Origin: Notospermus geniculatus
Lineage: Eukaryota; Nemertea; Pilidiophora; Heteronemertea; Lineidae
Length of the DNA: 64,000 nt
Assembly (NCBI GenBank): GCA_002633025.1
Contig: NMRB01000253.1
Span: 129,504-193,503 of the forward strand
Direction: 5' to 3'
Below, piece after piece: positions 33,891-45,216 of the stretch. Position numbers and translations under genes: made by a program. The notes under the pieces were generated by a model. The model saw only the letters and a list, made by a program, of their open reading frames with translations. It searched no databases and was not told the origin of the DNA. Position 1 is the first letter of the stretch. Each line of letters begins with the position of its first letter.

Positions 33891-36800
33891 TTCACCTAAC
33901 TCCTCATTCACTTGACCTTGACAATCCCAGACCTGTACCTGTTGATCATCTCCAAATATATCTGAATGACGTGAATTGCCTGTCCTTATCTCGGGAATAG
34001 AATGCAGTAATATAAATGATTTAGATGTATCAATTCCAACTTTCAAAACCCCAAAACACACAACATGCCATTTTGTGACTCTTCAATTATCTGTTGCTAT
34101 TGAACCTATTCATCTTCCAGATCTCATCTGAGACATGATTGCAAAAAAAGTCACGCTCGTGATGTTTTTCTATTATGATGGCTCTGAATTTACGATATTT
34201 GTATTCATAGAAATCCTACAGATGGATCCTTGCCGATAGATTGTATCATCTTTCCTCATTTTTGATGCGGGGAGCATTTCTTTGGATGTTAGTGATGCCC
34301 CATTAAGCCCACTTCTTTTAATGGTCGTGAGAATGTTTGGTGTCTTCGCAGTTTTTCGAACCATGTTGGATATTGCCAAGTCTTTCTGTTGAAACATCAT
34401 AAATATGCAATGGGATCAGAGATTCTACCTTACCGAAGGTTTTTTCTTGAGAACTTGAGCTGCTATTGGTAATAAATCATACCTACTGTAAACCAATAAT
34501 GATATCATGCATACTTGTCCAACCAATCGTTTGGGAAGCTATCGAGCAATGCTGGAGACATTGGAATTCAATTTGATGAAGTGCCTCCAGAACTTGCATG
34601 TTATTACCATTCCATCCTTGAAATCTCTCTAGCTTGGGCCAAGTTCATCTTGGTGAAATCGGTGGAGGCTTAAGGTCAACAGTGATAATTTTCATCAACA
34701 AATGGGGAGTTCCATGTCTTAGATTTTGAATTCATGGAATCTGCCTTGGGGATGAAACAGCTTAAATATTCAATAGTAAATGCATTAGTGGATGGACCCA
34801 CTGCGTTCTACATCATGTTCCAACCCCATGATGCCAGGATTACTGGCATTTGAGACTAAAGACAGTTATTGAATTGAACAATGAAGACAACATTTTGGAA
34901 GCGGCTCTTCTTGGAAAGCAGGAAGAACTTGGAAACTCGACTCACAAGTACTTGGATCATTAGTGGTCATTTCGGAAGTTATTACCTTCAGGATAGCTAA
35001 TGGCAATGTCTAGAGGCCCACAAGTTGATTTCTGTTCCATTTCCGCCCCCAGTAAGGCTACCTATCTCGAGAGCATGTTGTCTCTCCAAGAATTTCCTGT
35101 ATTCGCAGTCTATGGCCATTCAGAATGTGACTGCAATGCCTAATTATGCAATGTGTGGTAGGAGACATAGACATGGTTAGGGGAAATCATCGTATTCAAA
35201 CCAGTTTCTCCCACAGGGATGATTTGGAAATTATCGATTGGAACTTTTGTTTGCAGTTGCCTTCTAAACACCATGCATACAGAGTGCGCGAGTTATTCAT
35301 GTTAGATAACAGAGTCTGCGGTTAGACATACGTATCTTCCCTGACATTGATTGTTAAACCTACAGTAGTCATTGGCCTGCTGAATTACTGTATCTTTGGG
35401 GAAGTGGTAGAACCCTTTATGAGAAGACATATGGAAGATTGCCATCAGAATCGATGCAAACAAAAGTTAAGGTAGTTAAAAGCAGCAATTCAGAGGACAT
35501 GACCAACATGAGCTCGTGCATGACCTGAACAGCTTCTGCTTCCAACCACAAATGTGTGAAATTTTCTTTGTCCTTTGATGCATGTCCAACACCACTTCAC
35601 CATTTTATTCCCACCTTTGCTCTGAGTCAATTACTGGTTGCATGCCTTTCCCAATTAGATTTGCAAAGAGAGTTCGTGTGCAGTAAAACAGTCATTTTCA
35701 ATTACTTATGTGCTCCATCACACAAGAATATGCACTTATTAATTTCAATGCAGATAAATTGAATTATGATAATTTTAACTGCTGCTGATTATGGCAGTGA
35801 AGCAGCCTTTTTCGTCCAATGTTCTGCTCAAGTAAGTGACCCAAAATTATCAAACAGAGGATAAGTTTTTAAGACCACATCGTTCTTGAGCTTAGCTTGC
35901 CTGGTAGGTACATTCCTTCATAACCAGATAGCAGATATTCAGATATCGCCTAAACTCTCTGGTATTCTCATTTAGATTCATCTTCTGTATTGCTGATGAC
36001 TGACCTCACTGACCTATCTCAAACCTCCAGGGTCGACAATAAAAACCAACAAAGCTGGCAGACGTGTTGTCATTTCGATCATCTTTTAAGGCAATCAACC
36101 ACATGTGAGTGGGAGATGGTGAAGATAATGATCACACCCTGTCATCAATCCCTATCAACTGACCATATAGACCTGTTTGTTGATGGCTTTGCTTGTCTTG
36201 TTAATATTGGAGGTGGTACTGGACTCATGTCTCTATAGAGCTAACTAATCACCTGGACTCCGGTTAGCTTCCATAGTGCCTGTTTGATAACTGGGTGAGG
36301 TGTACATGTAGACCACATTGATGGCATACAAAATACAATACAGAGAAAAAATGAAGATGGTATCCCTTTTTGTCACCGTCTCGACTTCATTAGATTTGTA
36401 GGTAAAAGAAATACAGTCATACTGGATGATGTGTTTCATAAGTGTACACTTATTCGTATGAGGTATGTATACATGTCATAAGCAAAGCCCTGACTCACGG
36501 TATAAGGACCCATTACCTAAAGAGAAGAAGGATGGTCAGTTGCTGTGGAGGAACCCAAAGCCATCCAAGGCCATTCTGAACACATGTAATGGCATTGGTG
36601 GGTGCAATTCCACAAACAGCATTGATCCAAGGCCATTTGTATGATACTTTGCCCTTCTAAGAATGTACTGAAGAATAAGTCGATTCTCCTTGAATGGTTC
36701 CTAATGATGTTGAAATGGGCATCGGTCAGTCATGGTCCATTATGTGCCTGATCACTGTTATTATATGAGATGGCCAGAGTGATCGGTTGGGTTGATATAT

Positions 36801-38054
36801 CACGAAAAGATCGTCATCTTTAAAGAGTGTATATGATTATTAACATGGATTGTGGCATCTTCTGACCATCAAGGGTGAATTATCACATGAAATGATTGGC
36901 AATTTTGAATCCTTTTAGGTTCGTTTATACTGTAAGTTCTTTGAGAATCTTGAGACATCTTTCCAGCCAGTGGTTCATGTTCCATAGTTCATTACCACAT
37001 ATCATGCAAACACTCAAAACTAATGATATTTGTGGACAGTTGCCTCAATTGCACTTCAGTCCCACATTTACTGGACACATCCTTTGAGTATTTGGGTGAT
37101 TGCCTTTCTATAGCCCAAGCAAACTACCAAATCTTTCCATGATGTCCGCAAGTAACTATCCTCAAGTAGTCATTTGAGACGTATAAAGGAGTGTCTTACT
37201 ATTTCTTGTTTACAGAAATGGCCACCACTACTTCCAATAGTGATAATCGTATATGAACTTGGCATAACCCTCAGGTGCCCTTCAAATCTGTCATTCTCTC
37301 CATTCTGTTCTTCAGTTATGGAAGCCATACTCCGAAGAACAAAGGCTTCTGTGACAGTTATTGGAATGAGGTGTACCATATTCTCTTTTATTGGGAACCT
37401 CTTTGCCACCGGCAACTTCAATTTTGCTTTAATTTTCGTTGATGTTGCAGCTGCTGGGTGAACCCTCAGATCAATTAAATATGGCAACACAAAGAATCTC
37501 ATGCCCGCCGAGAGGTGAATTGTTGTGCCGTCCAGCGAGCATTGCGAAGTTTTAATCAAATACCATTGGCATAGCAGTCTTGAGCATTTACCTAATCAAT
37601 CCTTTGGGATTAACTTGGGATTTCATTTAAATTGACACTCGAAATTGCAGGGTTAAATTTTAATGAAATCTGACATGGGTACCCCACGCTTCTGATCCTT
37701 GCTCATTAAGAACAGTTGCTTAGTCATCACTCTACATTACCTGCTAACGAAGAACGATATGTTTTTGTCAAAAGGCCAGGAACTAACAAGGAAGTTAGAA
37801 AGAACAATTCGGCTGCACATTTGGCTTCAAAAATCAATATTTCTGAATCACGTAAAAAAAATATAAAAAGTTTACTGCACTCTGTCACGAAAACTTTTTA
37901 CTCCCTAATTATGGTTATGCCATCCGTACCTTGTTTGTGTTACTGGCCAGAAGTGCTTTTCCTGCCTGACCATCCCGACCGTTCTTGGTCTTAGAAGGGC
38001 TTCCCAACATTAGTGTTTTTGCTGGTACATCGGGAGAAAGAAGTCTGGTTTCTC
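33891..38054. other. Gene-free stretch with one unexplained open frame
   Basis: The - strand is open from an ATG at 37559 to a stop at 37170 (129 codons). The peptide has no recognised domain. Nothing else stands out. Confidence 0.4.
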
Positions 38055-38122
38055 TTCAGATTGGAACCATGGCTCTGTTGCTTGAAAGACCAGCGGTGTC
38101 ACCCACTGAGCCACGTGGCTTC
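38055..38122 (-). repeat. tRNA-derived SINE head
   Basis: On the - strand GCCACGTGGCTCAGTGGG then TGACACCGCTGG (A box TGGCTCAGTGGG) is followed 30 bp later by GGTTCCAATCTG (B box). Spacing and sequence fit a tRNA-derived Pol III promoter. Confidence 0.7.
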
Positions 38123-39592
38123 TCCCTTTATTGACCAAAACAACAGCCACGTACAGCATACACTGGCTTTCCCCTTCAGCCTTGCAAAAGTCAGCCATCA
38201 CTGCGAGAATCCAGGGCACTCTCTCCTGGCTAGTCATCTTTGTGATTTGAGCATCTTGGTGACCTTGATGATAACCTGCTGCTTCAATCAGACGAAGCAT
38301 GAGTAATCCAGGATCATGCGTAATCTCATCATCAAAATCTAAAACCGCAGAAAACACTTCAGCCATGGGTCACTACTGACACTGTTGCAATCGGCATTCC
38401 TCACAAATTCAATCAATGCACTTCTTGAATGACCGTCTCTAATCTCAGCCAGTTCATCGATGGTCATAGGACAATTACATTGGCTCGATGCATCAGATAA
38501 ACTAGAGGTTGGAATGCCGCAAGTCAACGATTAGGATCTGTGACTGTTCTTGGCATGACCAGAATTACTCAAGGAAGAAAGCTGCATCATCTGATATTGT
38601 TGCTATGCAGCAAGGGGTTTTTATGGTGATGGGTAAAGGTGAAAGAAAAATTTGACCATATTTTGATCTGGATTCGGTGACATGATATGGACAATGGTTG
38701 GTGTCCATCTCTGAAGTTGTAAACATGGTCCTTTTGTGTGCGTGGTACCGTTGGTGCCCTTTGACCATCTGTGCAGGAAATCTTGAGAGGATGCAACCAA
38801 GTTTCAAAGCTGCCAGCACAATTACAGACAGCAGAGACATGAGTAAAGTGCAGAAAATTGCCAATTATATCTAAGTGCTATTGGCTTTACTTCCAAGACA
38901 GGGAGCAGGGCTGGTTAAGATTCTTCTTTTAAAGTAGTATGCTGCCCCTATTGGTGATATTTGGTATCATTTGTCTTCAAATTTGTCTTCAAAGATTGCT
39001 GTAATGTTGGCAGACCAATCCCTCCCATCTGCACCACTGCAAAAAAACCTGGAATTGCACCGAGAAAATAGTCACCATTGAGGAGCCTTCTCATCAACTC
39101 TGCTCGTAGATCATAACTTCAGCAATGGTAACTTATTTCGCCGATGGTTACAAATAGAAGATTACTGGGGGTGTAATCGTGTAACCAGCACATGTGTTCA
39201 ACATGCCTTTAGTGCAGTCCTCGAAAGAATATCAAACTAAATCAATGATTTTTCCCTTGGCTGCCGGCAATGTTGTTGATTTGATGAGCATGCAGTTGTT
39301 GCTGGTGAAGCCATGATTCGATCAGTCTGTGCAAGAAGTGATGGAATCCATGCAGTTAAGGAAATTGGTGAATAAGAAATGAAGGATTGCATCGATAGTG
39401 TTGCATGCTTGTTACGGTGATTGATGAAATCAATGCTGCATCAAATTAATAAGGAAAATGAATGCAATTTGAATTTCTTTTATGTCGGGTTACTTCCTTG
39501 GCCGATGATTGTATTGGTTAGGAACTGACACTATACACATCTTATGAGTTAGGGTAATGGATTGCTTTTACAATTTGACAAGTCATGGCTGT
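38123..39592. other. Gene-free stretch, nothing recognised
   Basis: Unique sequence with no gene or repeat that I can support. Confidence 0.45.
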
Positions 39593-40105
39593 ATGCAATG
39601 CTTATAAACCTTGGCTGGTAGTGGCTATGCAATGCTTTTACAATTTGGCTGGTAGTGGCTATGTAAAACTTTTACAGTTTGATTTGTAAAGGCTTATGCA
39701 ATCCTTTACAATTTGGCTGGCAATACTTATGCAATGCTTTTGCAATTGGGCTGGTAGTGGCTATGCAATACTTTTACAATTGGGCTGGTAGAGTGGTGAT
39801 GCAATACTTTTACTGCTTATTTGTAATGGCTGATGCAATCCTTTACAATTTGGCTGGTAATACTTATGCAATGCTTTTGCAATTTGGCTGGTAGTGGCTA
39901 TGCAATACTTTCGCAATTGGGCTGGTGGAGTGATGATCGATGCAATACTTTTACTGCTTATTGGTCATGGCTTATGCAGTCCTTTACAATTTGGCTGGCA
40001 ATACCTACGCAATGCTCTTACAATTTTGCCAGAAGTGGTTGTGCAATACTTTTACAAGTTCAATTGGTAATGGGTTTGCAAGCTTTTGCAACTGTACTGC
40101 ATGGG
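39593..40105. repeat. Minisatellite with higher-order structure
   Basis: The basic unit is about 35 bp, of the form TATGCAATGCTTTTACAATT then TGGCTGGTAGTGGC. Four slightly different units make a larger unit of about 139 bp: the phrase TCCTTTACAATTTGGCTGG recurs at about 39702, 39839 and 39980. The order of variants (plain, AATACTTATGC, GGGCTGGTAGTGG, GTGATGCAATACTTTTACTG) is kept between larger units. Confidence 0.9.
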
Positions 40106-42778
40106 TTTGGGGATAACCAAATGTTTTTTCTGTTAAGCAATTGAAACTACAGTCAAAGTCAGTGCTTTGAACTTCTACAACATGCTTTTGAGATTCAACC
40201 AAATGTGCGATCTGTATTTTTCAAAAAGATCTCTAGCAAGGTTTATCTCCAGAAAATTTATTTGTCTGAATATTTCTACCAACTTTCCACAGAATCTCTT
40301 TTGGTCACTAATGATACAGATCAATGATAAGAAGACATCATTAGTCAAGATGGATGATGTTGCGATATTCCACTATTGCAATCTTCTTTTATGGTGTCCG
40401 CACTTGATACATATATTGACAAATTTGCTGTCAGTGATTTTCTGTCAATGTTGTGGTGGATTCACATGTTCCATTGAGGTTTCTACAGAGCTTGTTGATG
40501 TTTTTAAAAAAAAGCAACTTGTGATATAACTTACATCAGTGCATGATCAAGGATAAACCCGGTTAGATTTCTATAAGTTCTTCTATCGGATGTAACTACT
40601 CTATCATGACTAAAAGGAGCCTGCTGAGTCTTCTGTGTGGAAACTCGAGTGTATTGCAGTATGCCAGTGTGCTCAAATCCCGTGCCTAGTTAAGATGAAC
40701 TGAAGTGAACAATTATTTGGCTCCAGCTGACATTGTTAATAAGAATTTGTCATCACTGCAACGATCCCATCTAAATTCTTGTCTGCTCATTTTGGTCCAA
40801 GATCCTTGTCTGATCTTTTTAATCCCGCTAATGTTGGACTCTCATGAAGAGTTCATATAGCCCATCACCACATCCTACCACGGGTTAAAACTCGATACTG
40901 TCAGGTACTAGTAATCAATGAACTTCATTTCAGTGGAGTTAGTCACACAAAAATGGATAATTATCCAAATGTCGCTGATTTCTTAAGAATCGTTGTACGA
41001 TTCACAGATCAGAATGATATGAATATTTGCGGGCGAGAAATTCGATATTTGCGCCACATTATATTTCTGTGCTAATTTGGCTGATCTTGTGCAATGGGTC
41101 GCAGTTCTCATTTCCTCCAATACCAATATCCTATCTTGGTTGAAATCTTTCCTGGTGTGCCGTTTGAAATTTCTTCGTTACATGGCTGCCAATATCCGAG
41201 GCCAATATAAGTTATTAGCTGATTACTGTACTCTTATTCATTGTTCGTTTTGGGGTGGACCTTTTGGTTGATTGCATATCAAGTGGTTGATGTTGCCGAT
41301 TGTTCGTCTACTCTAATTTCTTGATAGCTAATCCAAAATAAGTCAGGAAATTTGAAATTTAAAGGGGATATACTTGCTTGGAACAAGACTTCGTTGTTGT
41401 TATCATGTGACTTTTCTGTTGCTTGAAGAAATTTACCAGCACTCTTCTCATACTGAAGTCTCATCCTACTAAAAAAACTAAGTAAACACTGTGAGACAAG
41501 TTTATCCAATTCTGACATGTTTTCTACTAGATCTAATTGCTTCAGTTGAAGCACTAGCTTAGAAATTTGGTCTCCATGACAAACAGAACTAAAGTAGTAG
41601 TTTCATCTTTGCATCGACACATGGATATTTCTGGTCTAGTAAGTGTGAAATGTGCTACAAATGACTCTATTACCCTAGGCAAGATCAGAATGGGATCGTG
41701 CGATCGGGGTGAGCCGCAGCGATCTGACCCAAGATATCCTCAGATCCCAGCAACACGATCACCAACGGCGAATGAATCAACTTCGGCACAAAATTGATGA
41801 AATTGATTTTTTTAATCCATGCAATAAGCGAAAGGCTTACCAGTGTTGGAATGTGTGTAGGGCCCATGAGTCATGTGTTTGCGAGATATCATCATCCCAA
41901 ATTCAATATTTCCGGAAACAATCCGATGTTTATGACATATTTTGCTCATTTCTGCCACGCTGAGCGAGCCCTGGATGCTTCTTTTTCTCTTCTTTCATTA
42001 GTCAGTTTAAAGGGAAATCACCATGAATGCCAGACACCAGATTTCTCTGACTGCATGAAGAACAAAAAGGACATTGGTGATCAGTTGGGAGGAATGGCAT
42101 GTAATAATCCATCCATCGTCTTTGCTTCTTTGCTATTCATCTTAACTTGGCCATCTGAACTCTGCTAACATGGCTGTAACCGAGAACAAAATGGGTTTTC
42201 CTGACAAGTTGAGTCTGAGAACCTGTTTCAGATAGCTGGCAATTAACAATCTCTTGATGTATTCGGCTATCCACAAGTGGTCTAGGATGGTCAATCATTA
42301 TAGAAAATGGTGTTGGGTGAAGAGGAGCTGCATCCAAAGAATTTGACTGTAATTGAGGTTGAAGTAGATCTTCATCGACCAGTTCGCACCGCGGAGGAAT
42401 TTATTTGCTTTAGCAGTGAAATTAAAGGCTGTCCAAAATTTTCACAAGTTTTCAATAATGTTAGACCTGTGGATGAATTCTTGGTGATATGCAGTGATGG
42501 TGCAGACATGTTTACATTAGAATATCTATATGTAAATAAATTGCCTGCATAAGTAAGGATCGTTGAGAGTAGAGATATTGCCAGCAAGTATTGGTATATT
42601 TGCATACTGTTGGGTTACCCTGGCACATATCCAATATTGATGAAGATTTGCTTAGTCCCTTATCATCTGTGTTGGTTGCGCTCCTGTGAATGTCCTTCAG
42701 GGACTGCCACTGATGGGAGAAGCAGTGCATGTTGCAATACAATCCATCTGATGCTTGGTGTTTCTAAATAATATGAAC
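40106..42778. other. Gene-free stretch, nothing recognised
   Basis: Several short open frames exist (for example 42307-42552 on the + strand) but none has splice context or a motif I recognise. Confidence 0.45.
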
Positions 42779-43251
42779 CTAATGGTGACCCACTGGCGAA
42801 TTTTGGCCTGCGACAAGGGACGAATGAAAAAATTGTAGCTCCTCGTAACAGTTCTTAGACTGTTGTCTATGTTCGCAATGATTCTCTGGGGCGCAGACAA
42901 ATTTTCAAAAAGTTCAAAAATTGCCCACTTGTGGAAGTCAGTCGAAGTTATCTCGTATATCGTTGCACCCATGTCGTACATAGTCGCACAGGATCGTAGG
43001 TCTTGGTGGAAGAGTAACTTTGACTATCTGCGACAGTCTGCAATTAGCGACGAGTAATGTGCAAAGAAAGTACGAGTATCTACGACCACCCACGACTAAC
43101 TTCGTCTACGCCTGCGAGTGTTCGACCAATCAGCGACCAGTTGACAACTCGCGAAAATGTACAAATGCTAAATATTGCAGCTTGTCGAGGGAATATCGCA
43201 GACTTCAGCTTCGCCCCTTGTCGTGGGCAAAAGTCGCCAGTGGGACACTAC
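42779..43251. mobile_element. MITE with TCCCACTGGCGA termini, about 470 bp (same family as 18.7-20.0 kb)
   Basis: The left end ACCCACTGGCGAATTTTGGC then CTGCGACAAGGG pairs with the right end, which reads TCCCACTGGCGACTTTTGCC then CACGACAAGGGG on the other strand. The right end is followed by TATA (43252-43255). The left boundary is less sure. The interior is rich in TCGT/ACGA words and about 280 bp longer than in the other copy. Non-coding. Confidence 0.8.
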
Positions 43252-43255
43252 TATA

Positions 43256-43872
43256 AGACGATAAAATAAAATGATTTCAGACCATCTATGGTTAATGTAA
43301 AGTAAAATAGAAGATGTTGCTATCGTACCTGACCTCATCGAATGATGATAATTGCGCCCTGTGTCCTTTGTAGCCAGTGTGAATAACCCAGTTGGCGACA
43401 CCACTCTTTCAACAATGTGAACAAATTGCGCTTCGTTGTTCAGTGCAATTGATCGGAAAAGGACGGTTTTATCGTGACGTATCAAAAAGTTGATGGTGGA
43501 ACCTTGCCAATAGCACAGCAGGAAGTACGGGAATTTGTTAGGAAAAAATTAAAATTTGCAGTGTTTTGCTTGATCAGAGTCTCTGAATTTGAATAGGCGT
43601 CTAGTGCATGCCAAAGACTTGCGAAGAACAAACTATGATCAGTTTGTTTTTGCTGGTAGGATGTGGTGGGAAATCTCCAGTGACATATCGTTTGGTCAAT
43701 TTGTTTTGTTGATGGCCATCCTTCTAAAGAAGGCCTGCCCATACCAGTGTCCCAAAGAAATCCTAAGGGCTCCTTTCAAAGGTGCACTTTATGGTGTCAA
43801 GTTGAGATAGCAGCTCTACTGCTTTGTTCATCATCGATCTATAGCTGCGCATCCGTTACATCAAAGTCTAAT
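43256..43872. other. Gene-free stretch, nothing recognised
   Basis: Unique sequence between a MITE and a repeat fragment. No gene seen. Confidence 0.45.
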
Positions 43873-43947
43873 TGATATGTACCTCCCTTTGTCATTACAC
43901 TACTATGTCCACCCAGGTGAGCACATGGTCCATGGACCATTTCATTC
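43873..43947. mobile_element. 3' fragment of the AGCTCACC...GGTGAGC repeat
   Basis: TGATATGTACCTCCCT and the following bases through GGTGAGCACATGGTCCATGG and ACCATTTCATT match the last 75 bp of the element ending at 19804 with a handful of differences. The rest of the element is absent. Confidence 0.85.
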
Positions 43948-44657
43948 TGTAATGGAAGCACAGCTCATGTCAACAACCTTAATACCTTTTTGAGAAAAAC
44001 TTTCTCATTGCTTTGTAATATTTGCCTATTTCTTTCTTTCAGGCATTCAAACAGTTGCAAGCAGTAGCAGTTTGTTCAGGGGAATGAAAGAAAATAATTG
44101 GTAAGTAAGATTTGCCTTACATTGGCAGCTAAAACTTTGGATGTAGATGTTGCATTGCCAGATGTGCAGCTGTCTCTACCTCACGGAACAGGCTAGAAAT
44201 TTGCCTACATGAGCCCGAGGTCAGAGAATGTTGTAGAACCATGTGTTTGTCAACTTTGGCTGCTTTTTTGCTGGTTCTTGCATTGAACCAGTGAAATGTA
44301 CTGCAGTTACCTGCATGATGCATTTGACGTCTGTTTTGTTACCTTTCGGTAGTATCATAAATCATGACTTTATATCATATTGAGCGTGTCATATTGATCA
44401 GACGGGGATTAGTCAGCGTCTGATGAAAGAACGCTCTGTTGCCAATTTCACAATTTGTTAAGGAAAATTAACACCAATGTGGATTTATATAATGTCATTA
44501 TTATCGATATGGTTGCCTCTGTTTGAGGCAATTCCTCGGAATTTCTGTTTGCGATACTTCACTAAGGCTCGGTATGAGAGATGATTTTCCAGTCTCAATG
44601 GTACTGGTTCATTTTGTTTGTTGACATGTAATGTCTTCCATAGACCTGTAGACACTT
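43948..44657. other. Gene-free stretch, nothing recognised
   Basis: Unique sequence; no gene or repeat supported. Confidence 0.45.
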
Positions 44658-44663
44658 CTATTT

Positions 44664-44930
44664 CAGGGCTCGAAAAATCAGTTGCCCACAGGCACCTTGT
44701 CTGATGACCAGGGCACCAAAAATCAATAATATACATAATAAAACATGACCGACCGACACTAAACCCCCTCATAAAAAACTGAAACCACCCTCTCCAAAAT
44801 CATTAAATAGCACATATGGACATGTCATTTGGGCACCCACAAAAAAGTCCTGGGCACCAAGAAATGAAAAGTCACAAAAAGCAGGGTGCCTGACCGGGCA
44901 CCAAGGCTCCAGAAAATTTTTCAAGCCCTG
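44664..44930. mobile_element. hAT-like MITE, 267 bp
   Basis: It starts CAGGGCTCGAAAAAT and ends with the inverted CAGGGCTTGAAAAAT; CTATTT lies directly outside both ends (44658-44663 and 44931-44936). CAGGG-type ends suggest hAT, but hAT elements make 8-bp duplications and only 6 bp match here. The interior repeats the word GGGCACC several times. Non-coding. Confidence 0.75.
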
Positions 44931-44936
44931 CTATTT

Positions 44937-45216
44937 CTTATTTTAGAAAAAAAAAATGTATTGAGATGGTTGACCCAATATGAGACCATCATTGAACACA
45001 AAACAAGAAACACGTATATCTCATATTCTTGCCTATAGCGTTGGTGTCCACAAACGCAGTGTGAGCCCATTACTCATAACTAGGATCTAATGTCTATTTC
45101 TCCGAGTACACTGATTATTACATGGCAGCTAATGAGAGGAGAAAATCATTATATTCAAGTGTTCACACAGCTTCTTAACATGGAACCTTCCCGTGAAATC
45201 GGAATAGGAACGATCC
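44937..45216. other. Short unique spacer
   Basis: Nothing recognised between the hAT-like MITE and the start of the 3.1-kb duplication. Confidence 0.45.

Noticed and set aside
37170-37559. 129-codon - strand open frame
   Set aside because: No recognisable domain and no supporting exon structure.
39593-40105. CRISPR-like array of short repeats
   Set aside because: The units are contiguous and diverged, without unique spacers, in a eukaryotic genome: a minisatellite.
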